The notes under the pieces are model-generated. The model had not been told where the DNA came from and made no database searches. It saw only the letters and a list, made by a program, of their open reading frames with translations. A DNA stretch of 64,000 bases from Sphingomonas hankyongi (lineage in GTDB: Bacteria > Pseudomonadota > Alphaproteobacteria > Sphingomonadales > Sphingomonadaceae), in NCBI RefSeq assembly GCF_023516575.1, contig NZ_JAMGBE010000004.1:107501-171500 (forward strand), given 5' to 3'. Positions 24,259-36,594 of this stretch are shown here, one piece after another. How positions within the stretch are numbered: the stretch's first letter is position 1; each line of letters opens with the position of its first letter. Position numbers and translations under genes: made by a program.

Positions 24259-24567
24259 ATGGCAACCGACGCGCTGGATATGGTCCGAGCCCAGGTCGGT
24301 TTGCGTGTCGCCGAAATCCGCAGTGCCGGCACCCGCCTTTCACCACTCGATCTTTACGCGCGGATGGATGCGATCCGCCAGCTGGCAGCCGAGCACGGCC
24401 TTGCGGCCCTGGAGAGCCTGGCGCGGCGCTCGGCGCAATTCGCGCTGCTTCCGGGCCATCGTGTCGCGATGCAGTCCTGCCTCGAACATGTGGAGGAAGC
24501 CCTCGACAGCCGTTCGTCGGCGGACGGCACGATAATCCTCGCTGCGCTCGCGGTCCGTCTCCACTAA
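24259..24567 (+). CDS. conserved helical hypothetical protein
   Basis: A 102-residue protein from ATG 24259 behind AAGGAG. It is entirely helical in character (LDMVRAQVGLRVAEIRSAGT, LYARMDAIRQLAAEHGLAAL, HRVAMQSCLEHVEEALDSRS), soluble and without recognisable motifs. I do not recognise a family. Its length, ribosome binding site and codon use all support a real gene. It stands alone between rpmG (divergent) and the DNA ligase gene, 41 bases downstream on the same strand. Confidence 0.8.
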   Translation: MATDALDMVRAQVGLRVAEIRSAGTRLSPLDLYARMDAIRQLAAEHGLAALESLARRSAQFALLPGHRVAMQSCLEHVEEALDSRSSADGTIILAALAVRLH

Positions 24568-24608
24568 CGTTTCGGCACCGTAGCGGGGTTCGCGCATTGT
24601 GATGCGCG

Positions 24609-26210
24609 ATGCGCGCATTTTCCCAGCTCCTCGATGACCTGACCTACACCCGGTCCCGCAACACCAAGCTCAAGCTGATTGGCGACTATCTGAAGGACAC
24701 GCCGGACCCGGACCGCGGCTTCGGCCTGGCCGCGTTGACCGGCACGCTGGATATTCCTGCCGTGAAAGGCGCGGCGGTGCGGGCGATCGCCGAACAGCGC
24801 GTCGATCCGGTGCTTCTCTACATGAGCCGCGATTACGTCGGCGACATGGCCGAGACCGTATCGCTGCTATGGCCCAAGCCAGGGACCGAGCCGCCTGAGG
24901 TCGATGATGCGACGATTTCAATATCGGATGCGATCGCGAGGTTGCGGTCGACATCCCGGCTCGACGCTCCGCAAACCCTCGCCTCCATGCTCGACCATCT
25001 CGATGCGTCCGGCCGCTTCGCACTGTTGAAGCTGGCCACCGGCGAGCTTCGGGTCGGCGTCAATGCGCGGCTTGCAAAGCAGGCGCTCGCAGACGCGTTC
25101 GGCCTCGATGTCGATGCCGTTGAGGAGGTCTGGCACGGCTTGCGGCCGCCGTTCGACGAGCTGTTCGCCTGGGCCGAAGGCCGCGCGGATCAGCCCGCCG
25201 TTCGCGACTTGCCTGTCTTCCGGCCATTCATGCTCGCGCACGCGCTCGAGGAGACCAAAGTCTCGCTCGACGATTATGCCGCCGAGTGGAAGTGGGACGG
25301 CATTCGCGTGCAGCTCGTCCACGCGGGCGGGCAGACGCGCCTGTTCAGTCGCACTGGCGACGACATTTCGGGCAGCTTTCCGGACCTCGCCGAAGCGTTC
25401 AGCACCCCCGGGGTGCTCGACGGAGAATTGCTGGTGCGCGGCTCCGACCAGGGCGTCGAAGACGTTCACGGCGGGGCCGCGGCCAGCTTCAACGCGCTGC
25501 AGCAGCGGCTCGGCCGCAAGAATGTCAGCCAGAAGATGCTGGCCGCATACCCTGCCTTCGTGCGTCTCTACGACATATTGTTCGACGCAGGAGAGGACCT
25601 GCGGGACCTGCCGTGGAGTGAGCGCCGCGGACGGCTCGAGCTACTTGCAGCGCGACTGGATCCCGAGCGGTTCGACATTTCCCAGCTGATCGCCGCAAGC
25701 AGCTTCGACGAACTGGAGCAGCTGCGCGCCAACGCACGCGACGTCTCGATCGAAGGCATGATGCTGAAGCGTCGCGACAGCCCCTATGTCGGCGGGCGCC
25801 GGGCCGGGCTCTGGTACAAATGGAAGCGAGATCCCCTGACCGCCGACTGCATCCTGATGTACGCGCAGCGCGGCTCGGGTAAGCGATCCAGCTATTACAG
25901 CGACTATACTTTCGGCTGCTGGGCAGATGGCGGAGAGTTGCTGCCCGTCGGAAAGGCCTATTTCGGCTTCACCGACGAAGAGCTTCGCTGGATCGACCGT
26001 TGGGTCCGCGGCCATACCGTCCAGCGGTTCGGCCCTGTCCGCGAGGTTGAGAAGAGCCTCGTCCTCGAAGTCGCTTTTGATTCCATCCATAAGAGCACGC
26101 GGCACAAATCGGGCCTGGCAATGCGCTTTCCGCGCATCAGCCGTATCCGCACCGACAAACCCGCGGCGGAAGCCGACAGGGTCGAGACTTTGCAAGCGAT
26201 GGTGACTTGA
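24609..26210 (+). CDS. ATP-dependent DNA ligase (cisplatin-damage-response type)
   Basis: A 533-residue protein with the three ATP-ligase parts: an N-terminal helical DNA-binding domain (residues 1-200), an adenylation domain with the nucleophile Lys228 in EWKWDGIR, and an OB domain with RDPLTADCILMYAQRGSGKR and the KSLVLEVAFDSIHKSTRHKS segment. Motif VLDGELLVRG (motif III) and GLWYKWKRD (motif V) are clear. The layout matches the bacterial repair ligase group usually encoded beside an exonuclease, an Lhr-like helicase and a phosphoesterase. None of these is next to it here, so the cluster is split or incomplete. Confidence 0.93.
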   Translation: MRAFSQLLDDLTYTRSRNTKLKLIGDYLKDTPDPDRGFGLAALTGTLDIPAVKGAAVRAIAEQRVDPVLLYMSRDYVGDMAETVSLLWPKPGTEPPEVDDATISISDAIARLRSTSRLDAPQTLASMLDHLDASGRFALLKLATGELRVGVNARLAKQALADAFGLDVDAVEEVWHGLRPPFDELFAWAEGRADQPAVRDLPVFRPFMLAHALEETKVSLDDYAAEWKWDGIRVQLVHAGGQTRLFSRTGDDISGSFPDLAEAFSTPGVLDGELLVRGSDQGVEDVHGGAAASFNALQQRLGRKNVSQKMLAAYPAFVRLYDILFDAGEDLRDLPWSERRGRLELLAARLDPERFDISQLIAASSFDELEQLRANARDVSIEGMMLKRRDSPYVGGRRAGLWYKWKRDPLTADCILMYAQRGSGKRSSYYSDYTFGCWADGGELLPVGKAYFGFTDEELRWIDRWVRGHTVQRFGPVREVEKSLVLEVAFDSIHKSTRHKSGLAMRFPRISRIRTDKPAAEADRVETLQAMVT

Positions 26211-26255
26211 AGGCTTTCGCAAGCGCGCTAGCCTGCGCCCCAGAGGGGACTATCA

Positions 26256-27551
26256 ATGATGAGACGCTTACTTGCCGGCGCGCTGGCGGCGGCAATCGCA
26301 CCGACGGCACATGCCGAGACCTATGCGATACAGGCCGGTCGGCTGATCGTGGACGCGGCCCGGCCGGCGCGCGAAAATTCCACAATCATCGTCGAGAACG
26401 GCCGCATCGCGCGGATCGAAGACGGGTTCACGGCTCCGGCGGGCGCTACGGTCGTCGATCAGCGCACCCGCACCGTGATGCCCGGTCTAATCGATGTGCA
26501 TGTCCACCTGACGCAGACGTCGGGCACGCCTTGGTACGCTTATTACACGCAGAAATATTCCAACGCTTATTCGACGACGCTGGGGCTGACCCACGCGCTC
26601 GAGATGGCGCGCGCCGGCTTTACGACCGTCCGCGATTTGGGCGGCAATACCGCGTCGGTCATTGCCGTCAGGGACGCCGTGGCCGAAGGCCGGTTCCCGG
26701 GCCCAAGGATCAAGGTCTCAGGCGACCCGCTTTCGATCATTGGGGGCCATGCCGATCCGGCCACCGCGCTTCCGCCGGAATTGGCCGCGGCCGTCAGCGA
26801 CGCGCACCTCAGCTCAGCCGTTTGCACGGGCGTCGAGCAATGCCAGGAGGTCGTTCGAAAGCTCGCCGCTGCCGGCGTGGACGTCATCAAGATCATGGCG
26901 ACGGGCGGGGTGCTCGACCCCGGCGCGCTCGGGCTGGAGCAGCATTTCACGAATGAGGAAATGAAGGCGATCGTCGACATGGCGCATGCCATGCACTTGA
27001 AGGTCGCAGCGCATGCCCACGGCGCCGGAGGCATACTCGCGGCGACCAACGCGGGCGTGGACTCGATCGAGCATGGGACCTTTCTCGATGCAGCCGGAGC
27101 GCAGGCGATGAAGGCGCACGGCACATATTACTCCGCGACGCTCATGGCCTTCACCGGTGTGCAGTCCATCATGGGAACTGGAAAACTCACGCCGGAGATG
27201 GAAGCCAAGGCCCGGCTGACGTTCGACGTTTGGGGCAAGGGCCTGAACCTCGCTTACCGTAGCGGAGTGAAGATCGCGCTCGGCACCGATTCGGCAGTTG
27301 CGCCGCACAAGGACGCCGCCAAGGAACTTGGGCTCATGGTCAGCAAGGGAGGGATGACGCCGCGCGACGCGCTGATCGCCGCGACCAAAAGCGGCGCGGA
27401 CCTGCTGAATATCTCGAATGAGACGGGGACGCTGGAAGTCGGCAAGTCGGCGGACCTCATCGCCGTCGACGGCGATCCGCTCGCCGATCCTTCCGCGGTA
27501 ACCCATCTGGGTTACGTGATGGTCGGAGGCAGGCCCATACCCCTTCAATAA
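26256..27551 (+). CDS. exported amidohydrolase (imidazolonepropionase-like)
   Basis: A 431-residue protein with a signal peptide (MMRRLLAGALAAAIAPTAHA). Metal-dependent hydrolase residues of the amidohydrolase superfamily are visible: HVHL near residue 90 after MPGLIDV, the bridging Lys in DVIKIMATGG, His in VAAHAHGAGGI and SIEHGTFL, and the catalytic Asp in IALGTDSAVAPH. It resembles the prolidase-like exported amidohydrolases (Xaa-Pro or Xaa-Arg dipeptidases) frequent in sphingomonads. Substrate is not determined. A GC-rich hairpin follows the stop. Confidence 0.9.
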   Translation: MMRRLLAGALAAAIAPTAHAETYAIQAGRLIVDAARPARENSTIIVENGRIARIEDGFTAPAGATVVDQRTRTVMPGLIDVHVHLTQTSGTPWYAYYTQKYSNAYSTTLGLTHALEMARAGFTTVRDLGGNTASVIAVRDAVAEGRFPGPRIKVSGDPLSIIGGHADPATALPPELAAAVSDAHLSSAVCTGVEQCQEVVRKLAAAGVDVIKIMATGGVLDPGALGLEQHFTNEEMKAIVDMAHAMHLKVAAHAHGAGGILAATNAGVDSIEHGTFLDAAGAQAMKAHGTYYSATLMAFTGVQSIMGTGKLTPEMEAKARLTFDVWGKGLNLAYRSGVKIALGTDSAVAPHKDAAKELGLMVSKGGMTPRDALIAATKSGADLLNISNETGTLEVGKSADLIAVDGDPLADPSAVTHLGYVMVGGRPIPLQ

Positions 27552-27557
27552 GCAAAC

Positions 27558-27585
27558 GCCCGCCCGAACCTGGGTCCGGACGGGC
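27558..27585. terminator. GC-rich hairpin between convergent genes
   Basis: An imperfect inverted repeat GCCCGcCCG ... CGGaCGGGC lies 7 bases after the amidohydrolase stop and 26 before the end of the convergent cold-shock gene. No T-run on either side, so factor-independent termination is uncertain. Confidence 0.35.
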
Positions 27586-27610
27586 GCCTTCGCCCCCTGA
27601 AGGGCTGATC

Positions 27611-28399
<789 letters not shown>

Positions 28400-28609
28400 G
28401 AATTATCCGAACTCTAACCTGCCCCGTTGAACATCGAACCAACGCGCTCGGGCAAAAGGGCGCAACCGGTCGGCGCGATTCTGACTCACGCACGGTTCAC
28501 GTGCTTACAGGAAAAATCCTGCGTTCTCTAGTGATTCGAGTCCCTCGGGGGGCTGGCATGGCGGGCGCCTGCCGGACTAAAGCGGCGTAGCAGCGATTGA
28601 GGAGCGAGA

Positions 28610-29233
28610 ATGACCGTCCATCTCCATCAGGAGGACCTGCCCGCCGACGTGCGGTTTGCCGACGGTCCGATAGCCGTGGATACCGAGGCAATGGGGCTTA
28701 TCCCGGGCCGCGACCGGCTTTGCCTCGTCCAGCTGTCAGACGGCAAAGGCCACGAGCATTTGGTCCGCTTTCGCAATGGGAGCGATTATTCCGCGCCGAA
28801 CCTGAAGGCGCTGCTCGGCGATCCCAGCCGGCTCAAGCTTTACCACTTCGCGCGTTTCGACGTCGGCATCATGCAGGCCTATCTCGGAATCATGGCCGCG
28901 CCGCTTTATTGCACCCGAACCGCGTCGCGGCTGGTGCGGACCTACACTGATCGTCACGGCCTCAAGGACCTGGTCAAGGAGCTGCTGGGCGTCGACCTGT
29001 CGAAGCAGCAGCAAACGAGCGACTGGGGAGCGCCGGAGCTTACGGACGCGCAGCGGGAATATGCCGCGAGCGACGTGCGCTACCTCCATGCGCTCAAGGC
29101 GCAGCTGGACGAACGTCTCGCGCGGGAAGGCCGTACCGAACTCGCCCAGGCTTGTTTCGACTTCCTGCCCGCCCGCGCCTTGCTCGATATCGCCGGATGG
29201 CCCGACCAGGACATCTTTGCCCATGACGGATAG
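28610..29233 (+). CDS. rnd: ribonuclease D-like 3'-5' exonuclease
   Basis: A 207-residue DEDD-type exonuclease: IAVDTEAMGL (first Asp/Glu), HFARFDVGIMQAYL (second Asp), and YAASDVRYLHAL (Tyr and last Asp). It consists of the nuclease domain only and lacks the HRDC domains of E. coli RNase D (375 residues). Short forms are common in Alphaproteobacteria. A GAGGAG site precedes ATG 28610. The gene is directly followed by lptC with a 2-base gap, so they are likely co-transcribed. Confidence 0.92.
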   Translation: MTVHLHQEDLPADVRFADGPIAVDTEAMGLIPGRDRLCLVQLSDGKGHEHLVRFRNGSDYSAPNLKALLGDPSRLKLYHFARFDVGIMQAYLGIMAAPLYCTRTASRLVRTYTDRHGLKDLVKELLGVDLSKQQQTSDWGAPELTDAQREYAASDVRYLHALKAQLDERLAREGRTELAQACFDFLPARALLDIAGWPDQDIFAHDG

Positions 29234-29235
29234 TC

Positions 29236-29874
29236 ATGTCTGAAGCGGCCACCCGCGGACGCATCGTCCGCCAGCGCTGGGCAGTGCCCGGAAGCGCCCA
29301 CGACAAGCTCGTGCGCTGGTCGAAGGTCGTGCTGCCGATGGCCGTCGGGGTGCTCGTCGCGATCCTCGCGGTCGCACCGCTCGGCAAGAACGGGGACGTG
29401 AGCTTCATCCTCGACAAGAAGAAGGTCGAGAATGCCCCGGAGCGCATGCGTGTCGAGGCAGCGCGTTATGTGGGCGCGGACAACAAGGGCCAGAAGTTCC
29501 AGATTACCGCCAACAGCGCCATCCAGCGGAGCTCGGACATCCCGATCGTCGACTTGCGCGGCATGTTGGCGCGGCTCGCAATGACGCAGGGCCCGCTTGT
29601 CATCGCGGCGAACCAGGGCCGCTACAATCTCGACACGCAGCAGATCGGAATCAACGGACCGGTGCGCGTCGTCGGTGGCGATGGCTACCGGCTCGCGACG
29701 CGGGACGTCCACGTCGATCTGAAGGATCGCAGGCTCCAGAGCCAGGGACCGGTTGCCGGAGAAATGCGCCTTGGCGAGTTCCAGGCGAGCCAGCTGAAAG
29801 CCGATCTCGATTCAAGAACCGTCGTGCTCGATGGCCGCGCTCGCTTGAAAATCGTGCAAGGCGCGGTCAGATGA
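29236..29874 (+). CDS. lptC: LPS export protein LptC
   Basis: A 212-residue inner membrane protein with one N-terminal helix (VVLPMAVGVLVAILAVAPLG) and a periplasmic beta-jellyroll (EAARYVGADNKGQKFQITAN, GRYNLDTQQIGINGPVRVVG). LptC bridges the LptBFG transporter to LptA and moves lipopolysaccharide across the periplasm. It overlaps lptA by 4 bp. Sphingomonads make glycosphingolipids instead of classical LPS, so the actual cargo here may be glycosphingolipid; that is inference. Confidence 0.92.
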   Translation: MSEAATRGRIVRQRWAVPGSAHDKLVRWSKVVLPMAVGVLVAILAVAPLGKNGDVSFILDKKKVENAPERMRVEAARYVGADNKGQKFQITANSAIQRSSDIPIVDLRGMLARLAMTQGPLVIAANQGRYNLDTQQIGINGPVRVVGGDGYRLATRDVHVDLKDRRLQSQGPVAGEMRLGEFQASQLKADLDSRTVVLDGRARLKIVQGAVR

Positions 29875-30431
29875 GACAAATGAGGGGCATTGGCATTCTT
29901 CTTGCTATGGCGGGCGTGCCCGCCGCAATCGCGGTTGGCCTTTCCGCAACGGCTGCTCTTGCTCAATCGCGCGAGCCGATCTCGGCGCTCAAGGGGCACA
30001 ATAGCGACGCCCCCGTCGACGTCACAGCCGATCGCATCGAGGTGCAGGACCGCGCCGACCGTGCGCTGTTCACCGGCAACGTCCATGTCACGCAGGCCGA
30101 GCTCACGATGGACACAGCGCGGCTAACCGTCGCCTATTCGAGCAACGGGGGCGTGCAGATTCGCCGGCTCGACGCCGCCGGCGGAGTCGTCGTGCGCAGC
30201 CCGTCGGAGACGGCGCGCGGGGAGTTCGGCATCTACGACCTGGACCGGAAGCTCATCACCCTGATCGGCAACGTCCAGCTCGACCGCGAACAGAATCGCG
30301 TGAGCGGCTCGCGCCTCGTGATCGACCTCGATTCCGGCCGCGCGGTGATCGACGGCGGGCCCGCCGGGGTGAACCAGAGCGGCGGCCGAGTGACGGGCCA
30401 CTTCACGGTGCCGCAGAAACGCGGCGACTGA
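29871..30431 (+). CDS. lptA: LPS transport periplasmic protein LptA
   Basis: A 186-residue periplasmic protein with an N-terminal signal sequence ending in ATAALAQS. The OstA-like repeat region is clear: APVDVTADRIEVQDRADRAL, FTGNVHVTQAELTMDTARLT and a second repeat from RRLDAAGGVVVRSPSETARG. It forms the bridge between LptC and LptD. Start ATG 29871 overlaps the lptC stop; ATG 29880 is an alternative. It shares one base with the lptB start. Confidence 0.93.
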   Translation: MRQMRGIGILLAMAGVPAAIAVGLSATAALAQSREPISALKGHNSDAPVDVTADRIEVQDRADRALFTGNVHVTQAELTMDTARLTVAYSSNGGVQIRRLDAAGGVVVRSPSETARGEFGIYDLDRKLITLIGNVQLDREQNRVSGSRLVIDLDSGRAVIDGGPAGVNQSGGRVTGHFTVPQKRGD

Positions 30432-31204
30432 TGAACGAAGCCGCGGCCTTGGTGCGGCCTGCAAGCGAGGCGGAGCGAGTGGGCGTCGGCCTCGAGGTGC
30501 GTTCCATCGCGAAAGCTTACGACCGCCGCGCTGTCCTTCACGACGTCTCCCTGGAGGTTCATCGCGGCGAGGTCGTGGGCCTGCTCGGGCCCAATGGCGC
30601 TGGCAAGACGACCTGCTTCTATTCGGTGATGGGGCTCGTGCGCCCGGACAGCGGCCGCATCTTTCTCGATTCGCAGGACATCACCGACCTGCCGATGTAC
30701 CGCCGCGCGATCCTCGGTCTCGGATATTTGCCCCAGGAGACGTCCATCTTTCGCGGCCTCACGGTCGAGCAGAACATCCGCGCGGTTCTTGAGGTGGCGG
30801 AGCCGGACACAGGCGCACGCCGCGAGCGCCTGGAACAATTGCTCGAAGAGTTCGGGATCGAAGGCTTGCGCGATGCACCGGCAATGGCCCTCTCCGGTGG
30901 CGAGCGCCGCCGTTGCGAGATCGCGCGGGCGCTGGCTGCGGATCCGTCGATCATGCTGCTCGACGAGCCGTTTGCGGGCATCGACCCGATCTCGATCTCC
31001 GACATCCGTGAATTGGTCCGCGAGCTGAAGGGCCGCGGAATAGGCGTGCTCATCACCGATCATAATGTTCGCGAGACGCTCGACATCGTCGACCGGGCTT
31101 GCATCATCTACGACGGCCAGGTGCTGTTCGCAGGTACTCCCGAAGCGTTGGTTGCGGACCAGGAGGTCCGGCGGCTTTACCTCGGCGAGAGCTTCGCGTT
31201 GTAG
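30431..31204 (+). CDS. lptB: LPS export ABC transporter ATP-binding protein
   Basis: A 257-residue ABC ATPase: Walker A GLLGPNGAGKTTCFY, Q-loop PQETSIFRG, signature LSGGERRRCEIARALAADP, Walker B IMLLDEPFAGIDP and switch His in LITDHNVRETLDI. These are the hallmark sequences of LptB, which powers LPS extraction with LptF and LptG. lptFG are not in the window, as is usual. It is followed 15 bases later by rpoN. Confidence 0.98.
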   Translation: MNEAAALVRPASEAERVGVGLEVRSIAKAYDRRAVLHDVSLEVHRGEVVGLLGPNGAGKTTCFYSVMGLVRPDSGRIFLDSQDITDLPMYRRAILGLGYLPQETSIFRGLTVEQNIRAVLEVAEPDTGARRERLEQLLEEFGIEGLRDAPAMALSGGERRRCEIARALAADPSIMLLDEPFAGIDPISISDIRELVRELKGRGIGVLITDHNVRETLDIVDRACIIYDGQVLFAGTPEALVADQEVRRLYLGESFAL

Positions 31205-31219
31205 CGCGGGAGCAGTCCC

Positions 31220-32680
31220 GTGGGACTCGGCCCATCCTTAAGCATCCGCCAGTCGCAAGCGCTGGTTCTGACCCCCCAGCTCGCGCAGGCCATCAAACTG
31301 CTGCAGCTGAGCAATCTCGAGCTCGAAGCCTATATCGCGGAGCAATTGTCGAAGAACCCGCTCCTCGATAGCCCGGCTGGCGAAGACCAGCCGGAAGGGG
31401 GAGACGCAGGGACGGCGGACTTCGCCGACGACGACGGCGACGACGCGCCCGATGACCCGGGCGCAGACGATCTGATCCTGGCGAAAGCCGAGGACGACCG
31501 ACCCCTGGACGTCGACTGGACCGCTGAGGCGCTGGAAACCGACAGCTTCTCCGACGTTGTTACCTCCGGGGGTGGCGAAGAGGCGTTCGACTTCGACCGC
31601 TTGGAATATTCCGCGGCGTCGCTCGCGGAGCATCTCATCGACCAGCTGCACGGCGCCTCGGGACCGGTAGGGGATCTCGCACGGATTCTTGCCGAGATGC
31701 TCGATGAGACAGGCTATCTGACGGTGCCGCTGCCCGACATAGCCGAAGCGAGCGGTGCTCCAATTACCGTTGTCGAGCAGGCTTTGGCGCTGGTTCAGGA
31801 TCTCGAGCCGGCCGGCGTCGGCGCACGCTCGCTCGCCGAATGCCTCGCTCTCCAGGCGAAGGCCGCCGATCGCTACGATCCCGCGATGGCCAGGCTGATC
31901 GACAATCTCGATTTGCTATCGAAAGGCCGCACCTCGGACCTGAAGCGTATTTGCGGTGTCGACGACGAAGACCTCGCCGACATGATTCGCGAGCTTCGCG
32001 CTTATGACCCGAAACCCGGCTGCCGCTTTTCCCGCTCGGGTGCAGAGGATGTCACTCCGGATGTGTTCGTCCGCAAGGCCAGCGGCGGCTATGCCGTCGA
32101 ACTCAATCAGGCAACGCTGCCGCGGGTTCTGGTCAACCGCCGCTACTATCAGGAGCTGCGTTCGGGACCTCAGGACAAATCCTCAAAGGCGTGGCTAAGC
32201 GAGTGCCTCGCCAGCGCCAACTGGTTGGTGAAGGCACTGGACCAACGCGCGCGGACGATCGTGAAAGTCGTTTCCGAGATCGTGAAAAGGCAGCAAGGCT
32301 TTTTCGACCGCGGGGTCGCGGCGATGAAGCCGATGACTTTGCGGGAGGTCGCGGAAGCCATCGAAATGCACGAATCGACCGTGAGCCGCGTGACGTCGAA
32401 CAAATATCTGCTGTGCGATCGCGGACTGTTCGAGCTGAAATATTTCTTCGGCTCCGGCGTAGCCTCAGCCGAGGGCGATGGCGCTGCGGCGGAGGCCGTG
32501 AAGGCGGGGATTCGGGAAATAATCGACGCCGAGGCGGAGATATTGAGCGACGATGCCATCGCCGCCTTGCTCAAGCAGCGCGGCTTCGACGTGGCGAGGC
32601 GCACGGTCGTCAAATATCGAGAGGCGATGGGAATCGGTTCGTCGATCCAGCGACGCCGGCTCCGGAAGATAGCCGGTTAA
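31220..32680 (+). CDS. rpoN: RNA polymerase sigma-54 factor
   Basis: A 486-residue protein from GTG 31220, with GGGAG upstream. Region I is Gln/Leu-rich (SLSIRQSQALVLTPQLAQAI), region II is acidic (GDAGTADFADDDGDDAPDDP), the core-binding and HTH regions follow, and the RpoN box ARRTVVKYREAMGIGSSIQR ends the protein. Sigma-54 directs -24/-12 promoters with AAA+ activators. In many Alphaproteobacteria hpf and ptsN follow rpoN; here a convergent phosphohydrolase gene overlaps its last 4 bases. Confidence 0.97.
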   Translation: MGLGPSLSIRQSQALVLTPQLAQAIKLLQLSNLELEAYIAEQLSKNPLLDSPAGEDQPEGGDAGTADFADDDGDDAPDDPGADDLILAKAEDDRPLDVDWTAEALETDSFSDVVTSGGGEEAFDFDRLEYSAASLAEHLIDQLHGASGPVGDLARILAEMLDETGYLTVPLPDIAEASGAPITVVEQALALVQDLEPAGVGARSLAECLALQAKAADRYDPAMARLIDNLDLLSKGRTSDLKRICGVDDEDLADMIRELRAYDPKPGCRFSRSGAEDVTPDVFVRKASGGYAVELNQATLPRVLVNRRYYQELRSGPQDKSSKAWLSECLASANWLVKALDQRARTIVKVVSEIVKRQQGFFDRGVAAMKPMTLREVAEAIEMHESTVSRVTSNKYLLCDRGLFELKYFFGSGVASAEGDGAAAEAVKAGIREIIDAEAEILSDDAIAALLKQRGFDVARRTVVKYREAMGIGSSIQRRRLRKIAG

Positions 32681-33441
32681 GCGCTCAGCCTCGCCCAGAT
32701 CGGCAAATGATCGGATGCGCGCCGCGCGGCGGCGCTCATGTGGACCCCCGCCGCCTCGATGTTCAGGTCCTTGTCGACGATGATCCGGTCCAGCGCCGCC
32801 ACGGGATGACGCGCGTGGAAGCTTGGCCCGGTAGGAGCCACGTGGAAGTCGGGCTCGACCTCGTTCAGGCAGCCTGACGCCTCGCGCCACTCATTCGTGT
32901 CGCCCATAAGGACCGTGGGCATCTTCTGGGGCCTGGCGGAGACGGCGCGAAGGATGGCCTGCATCTGGCGGCGGCGCCACAGTCCGGACAGATCCAAATG
33001 CATGCCGACCACGCGGATCGGGCGATCCCCGATCAGCAGTTCGGCGAGGACCGCGCCGCGAGGCTCCAGCGTCGGGAGCTCCAGGGCAGCACAATCGATC
33101 ACCCCGACATGCTGCTTCACCAGAATGGCGTTGCCGTGCCAGCCGATGTTGCGCGTATTCACCTTGAGCAGGCGATCCGCATGTTTGCGCGCCTTGTCGA
33201 AGACCCTCTTGTGGCGCACCCCGAGATGAACCGGCTTGTACATGCCATGGCTATCGATGAGCTCGTGAGGAACGGCCGATCCTCGGCCGCCGAACCTTTT
33301 ATCGGCTTCCTGCAAAGCAATGATGTCGGCGTCGATCTCATGCAGCACATCGAGCACGCGATGCGGGTCACGGCGACGGTCGAGACCGATCGCCTTGCGC
33401 ATGTTGTAGCTGGCCACGGTGATGCAGGGGGACACGCTCAC
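32677..33441 (-). CDS. endonuclease/exonuclease/phosphatase family protein
   Basis: A 254-residue EEP-fold protein. Catalytic landmarks: ASYNMRKAIGL, ADIIALQEADKRF (metal-binding Glu), VVGMHLDLSGLWRRRQMQA (His), VLMGDTNEWREA (Asp, Asn) and the closing RASDHLPIWARLS (Asp-His). Members of this fold act on nucleic acids, phospholipids or inositol phosphates. No signal peptide or membrane helix, so a cytosolic enzyme is likely; the substrate is unknown. Gene ends tail-to-tail with rpoN and lies 34 bases downstream of the gyrB end. Confidence 0.9.
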   Translation of the reverse strand: MSVSPCITVASYNMRKAIGLDRRRDPHRVLDVLHEIDADIIALQEADKRFGGRGSAVPHELIDSHGMYKPVHLGVRHKRVFDKARKHADRLLKVNTRNIGWHGNAILVKQHVGVIDCAALELPTLEPRGAVLAELLIGDRPIRVVGMHLDLSGLWRRRQMQAILRAVSARPQKMPTVLMGDTNEWREASGCLNEVEPDFHVAPTGPSFHARHPVAALDRIIVDKDLNIEAAGVHMSAAARRASDHLPIWARLSA

Positions 33442-33475
33442 GTCTGCGCCAATAGCCGTAGCTTACATATGGTTC

Positions 33476-36031
<2,556 letters not shown>

Positions 36032-36032
36032 T

Positions 36033-36074
36033 CACGCGCGCGCGGGCGTGTGCGTGCGGGCGCGCACACGCGTG
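36033..36074. promoter_or_regulatory. alternating purine/pyrimidine tract upstream of gyrB
   Basis: Three runs of strict pyrimidine-purine alternation, 12, 12 and 14 bases long (36033-36044, 36047-36058, 36061-36074), are separated only by GG. The runs are mainly CG with some CA/TG steps, the composition most prone to left-handed Z-DNA. It contains an 8-bp inverted repeat CGTGTGCG / CGCACACG (36047-36054 and 36063-36070). It is placed just upstream of the gyrase gene. Confidence 0.6.
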
Positions 36075-36594
36075 GGAATGAATGAAAACGGGGCTCCTTC
36101 CACTTCCTCCACTTTGTGACCTTCAAGAAAGCCGGCGAGCCCGTGACGAGTGGTGCAAATAGGATTGGGCCGAAGGGGAAGTTGACCAAGTTGACCGTGC
36201 CGCACGCACCGGCGCGAGGCAGCATGCGCCTTCATGGTTGCTTGCGAAGACGGATCGGAAGCGGAGCAGCGCGCCATCGCCGAGCGTGAAGCACAAGAAG
36301 GCCGCTGTAGGACAGCGTTTTCCATCGCCGCTAATGTCTGCTTTGGGTGGAAATCAGACATTCCGGCAGCCTAGTCCAACTGTCGTTAGCGGCCCTACTT
36401 ACTTTTTTTGTGCGGCATGTGTGGCGTTGCCAAGGCACGACGAAGATCATCTTGGAAGCGCCGTGCTTCGAGCTTCATTTGGTCGTAGGTGGATTGGTTT
36501 CGGTAATGGTCCATCCGCCTACAGCGGTTCACTTGCCGCGCAGTTCCTTCGACTGTTTCCTCGCACCTATCGGCTTATACTCAGGTCACGAAGC
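36075..36594. other. intergenic region with no convincing gene
   Basis: Five hundred and twenty bases between gyrB and the small gene at 36595. Open frames here are short and mutually contradictory, without ribosome binding sites or recognisable products. The composition is less GC-rich than the flanks. The only structured element seen is the inverted repeat at 36333-36362. It may be a decayed gene or a landing place for repeat units. Confidence 0.6.
36333..36362. repeat. inverted repeat AATGTCTG ... CAGACATT
   Basis: A perfect 8-bp inverted repeat with a 14-base loop containing CTTTGGGTGG. A second CTTTGGGT octamer in a similar context occurs at about 36822-36829. Translated in one frame both give peptides of the form P-K-x-T-L, a pattern I associate with dispersed intergenic units in sphingomonad and rhizobial genomes. 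One clear copy is in the window. Confidence 0.45.

Noticed and set aside
28530-28560. GATTCGAGTCCCTCGG, resembling a tRNA T-arm
   Set aside because: The flanking bases cannot pair as a T-stem and no acceptor or anticodon arm is present.
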